Shown: one piece after another, positions 13,401 to 25,735 of the stretch | Numbering within the stretch: position 1 is the first letter of the stretch | How the letters are laid out: the number at the start of each line of letters is the position of its first letter | Source: Morinoia aosen | Taxonomy: Eukaryota > Arthropoda > Malacostraca > Amphipoda > Talitridae | Length of the DNA stretch: 64,000 nt | Assembly: GCA_030386875.1 (NCBI GenBank) | Contig: CM059563.1 | Location: forward strand, 50,657,602 to 50,721,601 | Reading direction: 5' to 3' | The notes under the pieces: model-generated | Told to the model about the DNA's origin: nothing | Seen by the model: only the letters and a program-made list of their open reading frames with translations | Database searches by the model: none | Made by a program: the position numbers and the translations under genes

Positions 13401-16178
13401 ACTTCGCTTCTTCAACGGCGCCTTCTGAGTCGCCACTCTGCTACTTCAACGGCGGCTTCTGTGTCGCCACTTCACAACTTGAACGGCGGCTTCTGTGTCG
13501 CTACTGCTCTACTTCAACGGCGGCTTCTGTGTCGCTACTGTTCTACTTCAACGGCGGCTTCTGTGTCGCTACTTCTCTACTTCAACGGCGGCTTCTGTGT
13601 TGCTAATTCTCTACTTCAACGGCTGCTTCTGTGTCGCTTCTTCAATACTTCAACGGCGGCTCTGTGTTGCTACTTCTCTACTTCAACGGCGTCTTCTGTG
13701 TCGCCACTCTGCTACTTCAACGGCGGCTTCTGTGTCGCTACTTCGCTAACTCAGCGGCGGCTTCTGTGTCGCTACTTCAACGGCGGCTTCTGTGTCGCCA
13801 CTCGGCTACTTCAACGGCGGCTTCTGTGTCGCTACTTCGCTACTCCAACGGCGGCTTCTGTGTCGCTACTTCGCTACTCCAACGGCGGCTTCTTCAACGG
13901 CGGCTTCTGTGTCGCTACTTCGCTTCTTCAACGGCGGCTTCTGTGTCGCTACTTCGCTTCTTCAACGGCGCCTTCTGAGTCGCCACTCTGCTACTTCAAC
14001 GGCGGCTTCTGTGTCGCTACTTTTCTACTTCAACGGCGGCTTCTGTGTCGCCACTGTGCTACTTCAACGGCTGTTTCTGTGTCGCTTCTTCACAACTTCA
14101 ACGGCGGCTTCTGTGTTGCTACTTCTCTACTTCAAGGCCGGCTTCTGTGTCGCCACTCAGCTACTTCAACAGCGGCTTCTGTGTAGCTACTTCGCTACTT
14201 CAACGGCGGCTTCTGTGTCTCGACTTCCCTACTTCAACGGCGGCTTCTGTGTCGCCACTCTGCTACTTCAACGGCGGCTTCTGTGTCGCTACTTCACTAC
14301 TTCAACGGCGGCTTCTGTGTCGCTTCTTCACTACTTCAACGGCGGCTTCTGTGTCGCTTCTTCACTACTTCAACGGCGGCTTCTGTGTCGCTTCTTCACT
14401 ACTTCAACGGCGGCTTCTGTGTCGCTTCTTCACTACTTCAACGGCGGCTTATGTGTCGCTACTTCTCTACTTCAAGGCCGGCTTCTGTGTCGCCACTCAG
14501 CTACTTCAACAGCGGCTTCTGTGTTGCTACTTCTCTACTTCAAAGCCGGCTTCTGTGTAGCTACTTCGCTACTTCAACGGCGGCTTCTGTGTCTCGACTT
14601 CTCTACTTCAACGGCGGCTTCTGTGTCGCCACTCTGCTACTTCAACGGCGGCTTCTGTGTCGCTACTTCGCTACTTCAACGGCGGCTTCTGTGTCGCTAC
14701 TTCACTACTTCAACGGCGGCTTCTGTGTCGCTACTTCTCTACCTCAACGGCGGCTTCTGTGTCTCGACTTCTCTACTTCAACGGCGGCTTCTGTGTCGCC
14801 ACTCTGCTACTTCAACGGCGGCTTCTGTGTCGCCACTCTGCTACTTCAACGGCGGCTTCTGTGTCGCTACTTCGCTACTTCAACGGCGGCTTCTGTGTTG
14901 CTACTTCACTACTTCAACGGCGGCTTCTGTGTCGCTACTTCTCTACCTCAACGGCGGCTTCTGTGTCGCTACTTCTCTACCTCAACGGCGGCTTCTGTGT
15001 CGCTTCTTCACTACTTCAACGGTGGCTTCTGTGTCGCTACTTCACTAATTCAACGGCGGCTTCTGTGTCGCTACTTCTCTACTTTAACGGCGGCTTCTGT
15101 GTCGCTACTTCTCTACTTCAACGGCGGCTTCTGTGTCGCTACTTCTCTACTTCAACAGCGGCTTCTTTGTCGCCACTCTGCTACTTCAACGGCGGCTTCT
15201 GTGTCGCCACTCTTGCTTCTTCAACGGCGGCTTCTGTGTCGCTACTTCAACGGCGGCTTCTGTGTCGCTACTTCTCTACTTCAACTTCGGCTTCTGTGTT
15301 GCCACTGTGCTACTTCAGCGGCTGCTTCTGTGTCGCTTCTTCACCACTTCCACGGCGGCTTCTGTGTTGCTACTTCTCTACTTCAAGGCCGGCTTCTGTG
15401 TCGCCACTCAGCTACTTCAACAGCGGCTTCTGTGTAGCTACTTCGCTACTTCAACGGCGGCTTCTGTGTCTCGACTTCTCTACTTCAACGGCGGCTTCTC
15501 TGTCGCCACTCTGCTACTTCAACGGCGGCTTCTGTGTCGCTACTTCGCAACTTCAACGGCGGCTTCTCTGTCGCCACTCTGCTACTTCAACGGCGGCTTC
15601 TGTGTCGCTACTTCGCAACTTCAACGGTGGCTTCTGCGTCGCTACTTCGCTTTTTCAACGGCGGCTTCTGTGTCGCTACTTCGCTTTTTCAACGGCGGCT
15701 TCTGTGTCGCTACTTCGCTTTTTCAACGGCGGCTTCTGTGTCGCTACTTCGCTTCTTCAACGGCGCCTTCTGAGTCGCCACTCTGCTACTTCAACGGCGG
15801 CTTCTGTGTCGCCACTTCACAACTTGAACGGCGGCTTCTGTGTCGCTAGTTCTCTACTTCAACGGCGGCTTCTGTGTCGCTAATTCTCTACTTCAACGGC
15901 GGCTTCTGTGTCGCCAATTCTCTACTTCAACGGCTGCTTCTGTGTCGCTTCTTCACTACTTCAACAGCGGCTCTGTGTTGCTACATCTCTACTTCAGCGG
16001 CGTCTTCTGTGTCGCCACTCTGCTACTTCAACGACGGCTTCTGTGTCGCTACTTCGCTTTTTCAACGGCGGCTTCTGTGTCGCTACTTCGCTTCTTCAAC
16101 GGCGCCTTCTGAGTCGCCACTCTGCTACTTCAACGGCGGCTTCTGTGTCGCCACTTCACAACTTGAACGGCGGCTTCT
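10491..16178 (+). repeat. HOR A, copy A2 (5,688 bp)
   Basis: This middle copy has a long half at 10,491-13,494 (3,004 bp) and a short half at 13,495-16,178 (2,684 bp). It matches A3 at an offset of 5,673-5,707. The stretch 10,947-14,186 appears identical in translation to 16,620-19,859. Private changes shared by A2 and A3 but not A1 include GTGTAACTAC near 12,606 and 18,279 (GTGTAGCTAC in A1) and TTTTTCAAGGG near 12,790 and 18,463. A2 and A3 are therefore more closely related to each other than to A1. Confidence 0.9.
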
Positions 16179-19100
16179 GTGTCGCTACTGCTCTACTTCA
16201 ACGGCGGCTTCTGTGTCGCTACTGTTCTACTTCAACGGCGGCTTCTGTGTCGCTACTTCTCTACTTCAACGGCGGCTTCTGTGTTGCTAATTCTCTACTT
16301 CAACGGCTGCTTCTGTGTCGCTTCTTCAATACTTCAACGGCGGCTCTGTGTTGCTACTTCTCTACTTCAACGGCGTCTTCTGTGTCGCCACTCGGCTACT
16401 TCAACGGCGGCTTCTGTGTCGCTACTTCGCTACTCCAACGGCGGCTTCTGTGTCGCTACTTCGCTACTCCAACGGCGGCTTCTGTGTCGCTACTTCGCTT
16501 CTTCAACGGCGGCTTCTGTGTCGCTACTTCGCTTCTTCAACGGCGCCTTCTGAGTCGCCACTCTGCTACTTCAACGGCGGCTTCTGTGTCGCTACTTTTC
16601 TACTCCAACGGCGGCTTCTGTGTCGCCACTGTGCTACTTCAACGGCTGTTTCTGTGTCGCTTCTTCACCACTTCAACGGCGGCTTCTGTGTTGCTACTTC
16701 TCTACTTCAAGGCCGGCTTCTGTGTCGCCACTCAGCTACTTCAACAGCGGCTTCTGTGTAGCTACTTCGCTACTTCAACGGCGGCTTCTGTGTCTCGACT
16801 TCCCTACTTCAACGGCGGCTTCTGTGTCGCCACTCTGCTACTTCAACGGCGGCTTCTGTGTCGCTACTTCACTACTTCAACGGCGGCTTCTGTGTCGCTT
16901 CTTCACTACTTCAACGGCGGCTTCTGTGTCGCTTCTTCACTACTTCAACGGCGGCTTCTGTGTCGCTTCTTCACTACTTCAACGGCGGCTTATGTGTCGC
17001 TACTTCTCTACTTCAAGGCCGGCTTCTGTGTCGCCACTCAGCTACTTCAACAGCGGCTTCTGTGTTGCTACTTCTCTACTTCAAGGCCGGCTTCTGTGTA
17101 GCTACTTCGCTACTTCAACGGCGGCTTCTGTGTCTCGACTTCTCTACTTCAACGGCGGCTTCTGTGTCTCGACTTCTCTACTTCAACGGCGGCTTCTGTG
17201 TCGCCACTCTGCTACTTCAACGGCGGCTTCTGTGTCGCTACTTCGCTACTTCAACGGCGGCTTCTGTGTCGCTACTTCACTACTTCAACGGCGGCTTCTG
17301 TGTCGCTACTTCACTACTTCAACGGCGGCTTCTGTGTCGCTACTTCTCTACCTCAACGGCGGCTTCTGTGTCTCGACTTCTCTACTTCAACGGCGGCTTC
17401 TGTGTCGCCACTCTGCTACTTCAACGGCGGCTTCTGTGTCGCCACTCTGCTACTTCAACGGCGGCTTCTGTGTCGCTACTTCGCTACTTCAACGGCGGCT
17501 TCTGTGTCGCTACTTCACTACTTCAACGGCGGCTTCTGTGTCGCTACTTCTCTACCTCACCGGCGGCTTCTGTGTCTCGACTTCTCTACTTCAACGGCGG
17601 CTTCTGTGTCGCCACTCTGCTACTTCAACGGCGGCTTCTGTGTCGCCACTTCGCTACTTCAACGGCGGCTTCTGTGTTGCTACTTCACTACTTCAACGGC
17701 GGCTTCTGTGTCGCTACTTCTCTACCTCAACGGCGGCTTCTGTGTCGCTACTTCTCTACCTCAACGGCGGCTTCTGTGTCGCTTCTTCACTACTTCAACG
17801 GTGGCTTCTGTGTCGCTACTTCACTAATTCAACGGCGGCTTCTGTGTCGCTACTTCTCTACTTTAACGGCGGCTTCTGTGTCGCTACTTCTCTACTTCAA
17901 CGGCGGCTTCTGTGTCGCTACTTCTCTACTTCAACGGCGGCTTCTTTGTCGCCACTCTGCTACTTCAACGGCGGCTTCTGTGTCGCCACTCTGCTTCTTC
18001 AACGGCGGCTTCTGTGTCGCCACTCTGCTACATCAACGGCGGCTTCTGTGTCGCCACTCTGCTACTTCAACGGCGGCTTCTGTGTCGCTACTTCAACGGC
18101 GGCTTCTGTGTCGCTACTTCTCTACTTCAACTTCGGCTTCTGTGTCGCCACTGTGCTACTTCAGCGGCTGCTTCTGTGTCGCTTCTTCACCACTTCCACG
18201 GCGGCTTCTGTGTTGCTACTTCTCTACTTCAAGGCCGGCTTCTGTGTCGCCACTCAGCTACTTCAACAGCGGCTTCTGTGTAACTACTTCGCTACTTCAA
18301 CGGCGGCTTCTGTGTCTCGACTTCTCTACTTCAACGGCGGCTTCTCTGTCGCCACTCTGCTACTTCAACGGCGGCTTCTGTGTCGCTACTTCACTACTTC
18401 AACGGCGGCTTCTGTGTCGCTACTTCGCTTCTTCAACGGCGGCTTCTGTGTCGCTACTTCGCTTTTTCAAGGGCGGCTTCTGTGTCGCTACTTCGCTTTT
18501 TCAACGGCGGCTTCTGTGTCGCTACTTCGCTTTTTCAACGGCGGCTTCTGTGTCGCTACTTCGCTTTTTCAACGGCGGCTTCTGTGTCGCTACTTCGCTT
18601 CTTCAACGGCGGCTTCTCAACGGCGGCTTCTGTGTCGCCACTCTGCAAATTCAACGGCGGCTTCTGTGTCGCTAATTCAACGGCGGCTTCTGTGTCGTCA
18701 CTTTGCAACTTCAACGGCGGCTTCTGTGTCGCTACCTCACTACTTCATCGGCGGCTTCTGTGTCGCTACTTCTCTACTTCAACGGCGGCTTCTGTGTCGC
18801 TACTTCGCTTTTTCAACGGCGGCTTCTGGGTCGCTACTTCGCTTCTTCAACGGCGGCTTCTGTGTCGCTACTTCGCTTCTTCAACGGCGGCTTCTGTGTC
18901 GCCACTCTGCTACCTCAACGGCGGCTTCTGTGTCGCTACTTCGCAACTTCAACGGTGGCTTCTGCGTCGCTACTTCGCTTTTTCAACGGCGGCTTCTGTG
19001 TCGCTACTTCGCTTTTTCAACGGCGGCTTCTGTGTCGCTACTTCGCTTTTTCAACGGCGGCTTCTGTGTCGCTACTTCGCTTCTTCAACGGCGCCTTCTG

Positions 19101-21766
19101 AGTCGCCACTCTGCTACTTCAACGGCGGCTTCTGTGTCGCCACTTCACAACTTGAACGGCGGCTTCTGTGTCGCTACTGCTCTACTTCAACGGCGGCTTC
19201 TGTGTCGCTACTGTTCTACTTCAACGGCGGCTTCTGTGTCGCTACTTCTCTACTTCAACGGCGGCTTCTGTGTTGCTAATTCTCTACTTCAACGGCTGCT
19301 TCTGTGTCGCTTCTTCAATACTTCAACGGCGGCTCTGTGTTGCTACTTCTCTACTTCAACGGCGTCTTCTGTGTCGCCACTCTGCTACTTCAACGGCGGC
19401 TTCTGTGTCGCTACTTCGCTAACTCAGCGGCGGCTTCTGTGTCGCTACTTCAACGGCGGCTTCTGTGTCGCCACTCGGCTACTTCAACGGCGGCTTCTGT
19501 GTCGCTACTTCGCTACTCCAACGGCGGCTTCTGTGTCGCTACTTCGCTACTCCAACGGCGGCTTCTTCAACGGCGGCTTCTGTGTCGCTACTTCGCTTCT
19601 TCAACGGCGGCTTCTGTGTCGCTACTTCGCTTCTTCAACGGCGCCTTCTGAGTCGCCACTCTGCTACTTCAACGGCGGCTTCTGTGTCGCTACTTTTCTA
19701 CTTCAACGGCGGCTTCTGTGTCGCCACTGTGCTACTTCAACGGCTGTTTCTGTGTCGCTTCTTCACAACTTCAACGGCGGCTTCTGTGTTGCTACTTCTC
19801 TACTTCAAGGCCGGCTTCTGTGTCGCCACTCAGCTACTTCAACAGCGGCTTCTGTGTAGCTACTTCGCTACTTCAACGGCGGCTTCTGTGTCTCGACTTC
19901 CCTACTTCAACGGCGGCTTCTGTGTCGCCACTCTGCTACTTCAACGGCGGCTTCTGTGTCGCTACTTCACTACTTCAACGGCGGCTTCTGTGTCGCTTCT
20001 TCACTACTTCAACGGCGGCTTCTGTGTCGCTTCTTCACTACTTCAACGGCGGCTTCTGTGTCGCTTCTTCACTACTTCAACGGCGGCTTCTGTGTCGCTT
20101 CTTCACTACTTCAACGGCGGCTTATGTGTCGCTACTTCTCTACTTCAAGGCCGGCTTCTGTGTCGCCACTCAGCTACTTCAACAGCGGCTTCTGTGTTGC
20201 TACTTCTCTACTTCAAAGCCGGCTTCTGTGTAGCTACTTCGCTACTTCAACGGCGGCTTCTGTGTCTCGACTTCTCTACTTCAACGGCGGCTTCTGTGTC
20301 GCCACTCTGCTACTTCAACGGCGGCTTCTGTGTCGCTACTTCGCTACTTCAACGGCGGCTTCTGTGTCGCTACTTCACTACTTCAACGGCGGCTTCTGTG
20401 TCGCTACTTCTCTACCTCAACGGCGGCTTCTGTGTCTCGACTTCTCTACTTCAACGGCGGCTTCTGTGTCGCCACTCTGCTACTTCAACGGCGGCTTCTG
20501 TGTCGCCACTCTGCTACTTCAACGGCGGCTTCTGTGTCGCCACTCTGCTACTTCAACGGCGGCTTCTGTGTCGCTACTTCGCTACTTCAACGGCGGCTTC
20601 TGTGTTGCTACTTCACTACTTCAACGGCGGCTTCTGTGTCGCTACTTCTCTACCTCAACGGCGGCTTCTGTGTCGCTACTTCTCTACCTCAACGGCGGCT
20701 TCTGTGTCGCTTCTTCACTACTTCAACGGTGGCTTCTGTGTCGCTACTTCACTAATTCAACGGCGGCTTCTGTGTCGCTACTTCTCTACTTTAACGGCGG
20801 CTTCTGTGTCGCTACTTCTCTACTTCAACGGCGGCTTCTGTGTCGCTACTTCTCTACTTCAACAGCGGCTTCTTTGTCGCCACTCTGCTACTTCAACGGC
20901 GGCTTCTGTGTCGCCACTCTTGCTTCTTCAACGGCGGCTTCTGTGTCGCTACTTCAACGGCGGCTTCTGTGTCGCTACTTCTCTACTTCAACTTCGGCTT
21001 CTGTGTTGCCACTGTGCTACTTCAGCGGCTGCTTCTGTGTCGCTTCTTCACCACTTCCACGGCGGCTTCTGTGTTGCTACTTCTCTACTTCAAGGCCGGC
21101 TTCTGTGTCGCCACTCAGCTACTTCAACAGCGGCTTCTGTGTAGCTACTTCGCTACTTCAACGGCGGCTTCTGTGTCTCGACTTCTCTACTTCAACGGCG
21201 GCTTCTCTGTCGCCACTCTGCTACTTCAACGGCGGCTTCTGTGTCGCTACTTCGCAACTTCAACGGCGGCTTCTCTGTCGCCACTCTGCTACTTCAACGG
21301 CGGCTTCTGTGTCGCTACTTCGCAACTTCAACGGTGGCTTCTGCGTCGCTACTTCGCTTTTTCAACGGCGGCTTCTGTGTCGCTACTTCGCTTTTTCAAC
21401 GGCGGCTTCTGTGTCGCTACTTCGCTTTTTCAACGGCGGCTTCTGTGTCGCTACTTCGCTTCTTCAACGGCGCCTTCTGAGTCGCCACTCTGCTACTTCA
21501 ACGGCGGCTTCTGTGTCGCCACTTCACAACTTGAACGGCGGCTTCTGTGTCGCTAGTTCTCTACTTCAACGGCGGCTTCTGTGTCGCTAATTCTCTACTT
21601 CAACGGCGGCTTCTGTGTCGCCAATTCTCTACTTCAACGGCTGCTTCTGTGTCGCTTCTTCACTACTTCAACAGCGGCTCTGTGTTGCTACATCTCTACT
21701 TCAGCGGCGTCTTCTGTGTCGCCACTCTGCTACTTCAACGACGGCTTCTGTGTCGCTACTTCGCTT
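16179..21766 (+). repeat. HOR A, copy A3 (incomplete at its 3' end)
   Basis: Offsets from A2 are 5,688 at the start, 5,673 after about 16,480, and 5,707 after about 20,500. The 15-bp loss is a missing partial unit at about 16,470. The later 34-bp gain is one extra CCACTCTGC monomer at 20,461-20,560 (three in a row instead of two). The match to A2 ends at 21,767, where A3 changes to TCGCTTCTTC while A2 keeps TCGCTTTTTC and runs on into the next unit. The array then leaves the HOR A pattern. Confidence 0.88.
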
Positions 21767-22339
21767 CTTCAACGGCGGCTTCTGTGTCGCTACTTCGCTT
21801 CTTCAACGGCGGCTTCTGTGTCGCTACTTCGCTTCTTCAACGGCGGCTTCTGTGTCGCTACTTCGCTTCTTCAACGGCGGCTTCTGTGTTTCTACTTCTC
21901 TACTTTACCGGCGGCTTCTGTGTCGCTACTTCTCTACTTTACCGGCGGCTTCTGTGTCGCTACTTCTCTACTTTACCGGCGGCTTCTGTGTCGCTACTTC
22001 TCTACTTCAACGGCGGCTTCTGTGTCGCCACTCTGCTACTTCAACGGCGGCTTCTGTGTCGCCACTCTGCTACTTCAACGGCGGCTTCTGTGTCGCCACT
22101 CTGCTACTTCAACGGCGGCTTCTGTGTCGCTACTCCAACGGCGGCTTCTGTGTCGCTCCCTCTCTACTTCAACGACGGCTTCTGTGTCGCCACTGTGCCA
22201 CTTCAACGGCTGCTTCTGGGTCGCTTCTTCACTACTTCAACGGCGGCTTCTGTGTTGCTACTCCTCTACTTCAAGGGCGGCTTCTGTGTCGTCACTCTGC
22301 TACTTCAACGGCGGCTTCTGTGTCGCTACTTCGCTTCTT
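21767..22339 (+). repeat. Linker block K, also found inside D1 and D2
   Basis: This block matches about 30,095-30,633 and 43,732-44,270. The offset to D1 is 8,328 on the left and 8,294 on the right, so K has one extra 34-bp CCACTCTGC monomer (three near 22,028-22,130, two in D1). Distinctive parts are three consecutive TTTACCGGCGG monomers near 21,901, 21,935 and 21,969, a CTCCCTCTC junction at 22,156, and CTACTTCAAGGGCGG near 22,265. It joins the end of A3 to J2, whereas in D1 and D2 it follows the short half of a HOR A-like unit. Confidence 0.8.
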
Positions 22340-25300
22340 CAACGGCGGCTTCTGTGTCACTACTTCGCTTCTTCAACGGCGGCTTCTGTGTCGCTACTTC
22401 TCTACTTCAACGGCGGCTTCTGTGTCGCTACTTCTCTACTTCAACGGCGGCTTCTGTGTCGCTACTGCTCTACTTCAACGGCGGCTTCTGTGTCGCTACT
22501 GTTCTACTTCAACGGCGGCTTCTGTGTCGCTACTTCTCTACTTCAACGGCGGCTTCTGTGTTGCTAATTCTCTACTTCAACGGCTGCTTCTGTGTCGCTT
22601 CTTCGATACTTCAACGGCGGCTCTGTGTTGCTACTTCTCTACTTCAACGGCGTCTTCTGTGTCGCCACTCTGCTACTTCAACGGCGGCTTCTGTGTCGCT
22701 ACTTCGCTAACTCAGCGGCGGCTTCTGTGTCGCTAGTTCAACATCGGCTTCTGTGTCGCCACTCGGCTACTTCAACGGCGGCTTCTGTGTCGCTACTTCG
22801 CTACTTCAACGGCGGCATCTGTGTCGCTACTTCGCTTCTTCAACAGCGGCTTCTGTGTCGCTACTTCGCTTCTTCAACGGCGGCTTCTGTGTCGCTACTT
22901 CGCTTTTTCAACGGCGGCTTCTGTGTCGCTACTTCGCTTCTTCAACGGCGGCTTCTGTGTCGCCACTCTGCTAATTCAACGGCGGCTTCTGTGTCGCTAA
23001 TTCAACGGCGGCTTCTGTGTCGCTACTTCGCTACTTCAACGGCGGCATCTGTGTCGCTACTTCGCTTTTTCAACGGCGGCTTCTGTGTCGCTTCTTCGCT
23101 TTTTCAACGGCGGCTTCTGTGTCGCTACTTCGCTGCTTCTACGGCGGCTTCTGTGTCGCTACTTCGCTGCTTCTACGGCGGCTTCTGTGTCGCTACTTCG
23201 CTTCTTCAACGGCGGCTTCTCTGTCGCTACTTCGCTTCTTCAACGGCGGCTTCTGTGTTTCTACTCCTCTACTTCAACGGCGGCTTCTGTGTTTCTACTC
23301 CTCTACTTCAAGGGCGGCTTCTGTGTCGCCACTGCTACTTCAACGGCGGCTTCTGTGTCGCTACTTCGCTTCTTCAACGGCGGCTTCTGTGTCGCTACTT
23401 CGCTTCTTCAACGGCGGCTTCTCTGTCGTTACTTCGCTTCTTCAACGGCGGCTTCTGTGTCGCTACTTCACTACTTCAACAGCGGCTTCTTTGTCGCCAC
23501 TGTGCTACTTCAAAGGCGGCTTCTTTGTCGCCACTGTGCTACTTCAACGGCGGCTTCTGTGTCGCTACTTCTCTACTTCAACGGCGGCTTCTCTGTCGCT
23601 ACTGCTCTACTTCGACGGCGGCTTCTGTGTTGCTACTGCTCTACTTCAACGGCGGCTTCTCTGTCGCTACTGCTCTACTTCGACGGCGGCTTCTGTGTTG
23701 CTACTGCTCTACTTCAACGGCGGCTTCTGTGTCGCTACTTCTCTACTTCAACGGCGGCTTCTGTGTCGCTACTTCTCTACTTCAACACCGGCTTCTGTGT
23801 CGCCACTCCGTTTATTCAACGGCGGCTTCTGTGTCACCACTCGGCTACTTCAACGGCGGCTTCTGTGTCGCTACTTCGCTTCTTCATTGGCGGCTTCTGT
23901 GTCCTTACTTCGCTACTTCAACGGCGGCTACTGTGTCGCTACTTCACTACCTCAACGGCGGCTCTTGTGTCGCTACTTCTCTACTTCAAAAGCGGCTTCT
24001 TTGTCGCCACTGTGCTTCTTCAACGGCGGCTTCTGTGTCGCTACTTCACTACTTCAACGGCGGCTTCTGTGTCGCTACTTCTCTACTTCAACGGCGGCTT
24101 CTGTGTCGCCACTCTGCTACTTCAACGGCGGCTTCTGTGTCGCCACTCTGCTACTTCAATGGCGGCTTCTGTGTCGCTACTTCTCTACTTCAACGGAGGC
24201 TTCTGTGTCGCTACTTCAACGGCAGCTTTTGTGTCGCCATTCTGCTACTTCAACGGCGGCTTTTGTGTCGCTACTTCACTACTTCAACGGCGGCTTCTGT
24301 GTCGCTACTTCTCTACTTCAACGGCGGCTTCTGTGTCGCTACTCAGCTACTTCAACGGCGGCTTCTGTGACGCTACTTCGCTTCTTCAATGGAGGGTTCT
24401 GTGTCGCCTCTTCCACTGCGGCTTCTGTGTTTCTACTTCTCAACTTAAACGGCGGCTTCTGTGTCGCTACTTCGCTTCTTCAACGGCGGCTTCTGTGTCG
24501 CTACTTCGCTTCTTCAACGGCAGCTTCTGTGTCGCTACTTCTCTACTTCAACGGCGGCTTCTGTGTCGCTAATTCTCTACTTCAACGGCGGCTTCTGTGT
24601 CGCTACTGCTCTACTTCAACGGCGGCTTCTGTGTCGCTACTGTTCTACTTCAACGGCGGCTTCTGTGTCGCTACTTCTCTACTTCAACGGCGGCTTCTGT
24701 GTTGCTAATTCTCTACTTCAACGGCTGCTTCTGTGTCGCTTCTTCAATACTTCAACGGCGGCTCTGTGTTGCTACTTCTCTACTTCAACGGCGTCTTCTG
24801 TGTCGCCACTCTGCTACTTCAACGGCGGCTTCTGTGTCGCTACTTCGCTAACTCAGCGGCGGCTTCTGTGTCGCTACTTCAACGGCGGCTTCTGTGTCGC
24901 CACTCGGCTACTTCAACGGCGGCTTCTGTGTCGCTACTTCGCTACTCCAACGGCGGCTTCTGTGTCGCTACTTCGCTACTCCAACGGCGGCTTCTTCAAC
25001 GGCGGCTTCTGTGTCGCTACTTCGCTTCTTCAACGGCGGCTTCTGTGTCGCTACTTCGCTTCTTCAACGGCGCCTTCTGAGTCGCCACTCTGCTACTTCA
25101 ACGGCGGCTTCTGTGTCGCTACTTTTCTACTTCAACGGCGGCTTCTGTGTCGCCACTGTGCTACTTCAACGGCTGTTTCTGTGTCGCTTCTTCACCACTT
25201 CAACGGCGGCTTCTGTGTTGCTACTTCTCTACTTCAAGGCCGGCTTCTGTGTCGCCACTCAGCTACTTCAACAGCGGCTTCTGTGTAGCTACTTCGCTAC

Positions 25301-25437
25301 TTCAACGGCGGCTTCTGTGTCTCGACTTCCCTACTTCAACGGCGGCTTCTGTGTCGCCACTCTGCTACTTCAACGGCGGCTTCTGTGTCGCTACTTCACT
25401 ACTTCAACGGCGGCTTCTGTGTCGCTTCTTCACTACT
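22340..25437 (+). repeat. Block J2 (copy of the window start)
   Basis: J2 is collinear with 1-2,530, apart from one 568-bp segment at 22,902-23,469. The ends are set by the first base of the window and by the divergence at 25,438. The block carries the same rare markers as J1: CAACACCGG near 23,783, CCGTTTATTC near 23,808, and the ATG-bearing dimer at 24,389. Because J1 and J2 are about 22 kb apart with HOR A between them, the pair may mark the edges of an older, larger repeat that contains HOR A. Confidence 0.85.
22902..23469 (+). repeat. 568-bp H-like segment present in J2, absent from J1
   Basis: Against J1 the break falls at 562/563, where the sequence changes from TCGC to TCAC. The segment contains a TAATTCAACGG pair spaced 26 bp apart, TCGCTGCTTCTACGG, CTCCTCTACTTCAAGGG and a shortened CCACTGCTAC junction. 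In this window these occur together otherwise only in HOR H, near 52,230-52,740 and its copies. The length is not a multiple of 34 because it includes 26-bp and 32-bp units. Either J1 lost it or J2 gained it from an H-type source. Confidence 0.75.
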
Positions 25438-25735
25438 TCAACGGCGGCTTCTGTGTCGCTTCTTCACTACTTCAACGGCGGCTTCTGTGTCGCTTCTTCA
25501 CTACTTCAACGGCGGCTTATGTGTCGCTACTTCTCTACTTCAAGGCCGGCTTCTGTGTAGCTACTTCGCTACTTCAACGGCGGCTTCTGTGTCTCGACTT
25601 CTCTACTTCAACGGCGGCTTCTGTGTCTCGACTTCTCTACTTCAACGGCGGCTTCTGTGTCTCGACTTCTCTACTTCAACGGCGGCTTCTGTGTCGCCAC
25701 TCTGCTACTTCAACGGCGGCTTCTGTGTCGCTACT

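Noticed and set aside
10947..14186. Open reading frame of 1,079 codons (twin at 16,620-19,859), and many others of 100-900 codons on the + strand
   Set aside because: All three forward frames are open at the same time, starts are GTG or TTG, there is no ribosome binding site, domain or signal, and the translation is the satellite read in rotation. Frames end at random monomer variants such as GTGTAG or TTCTGAG.
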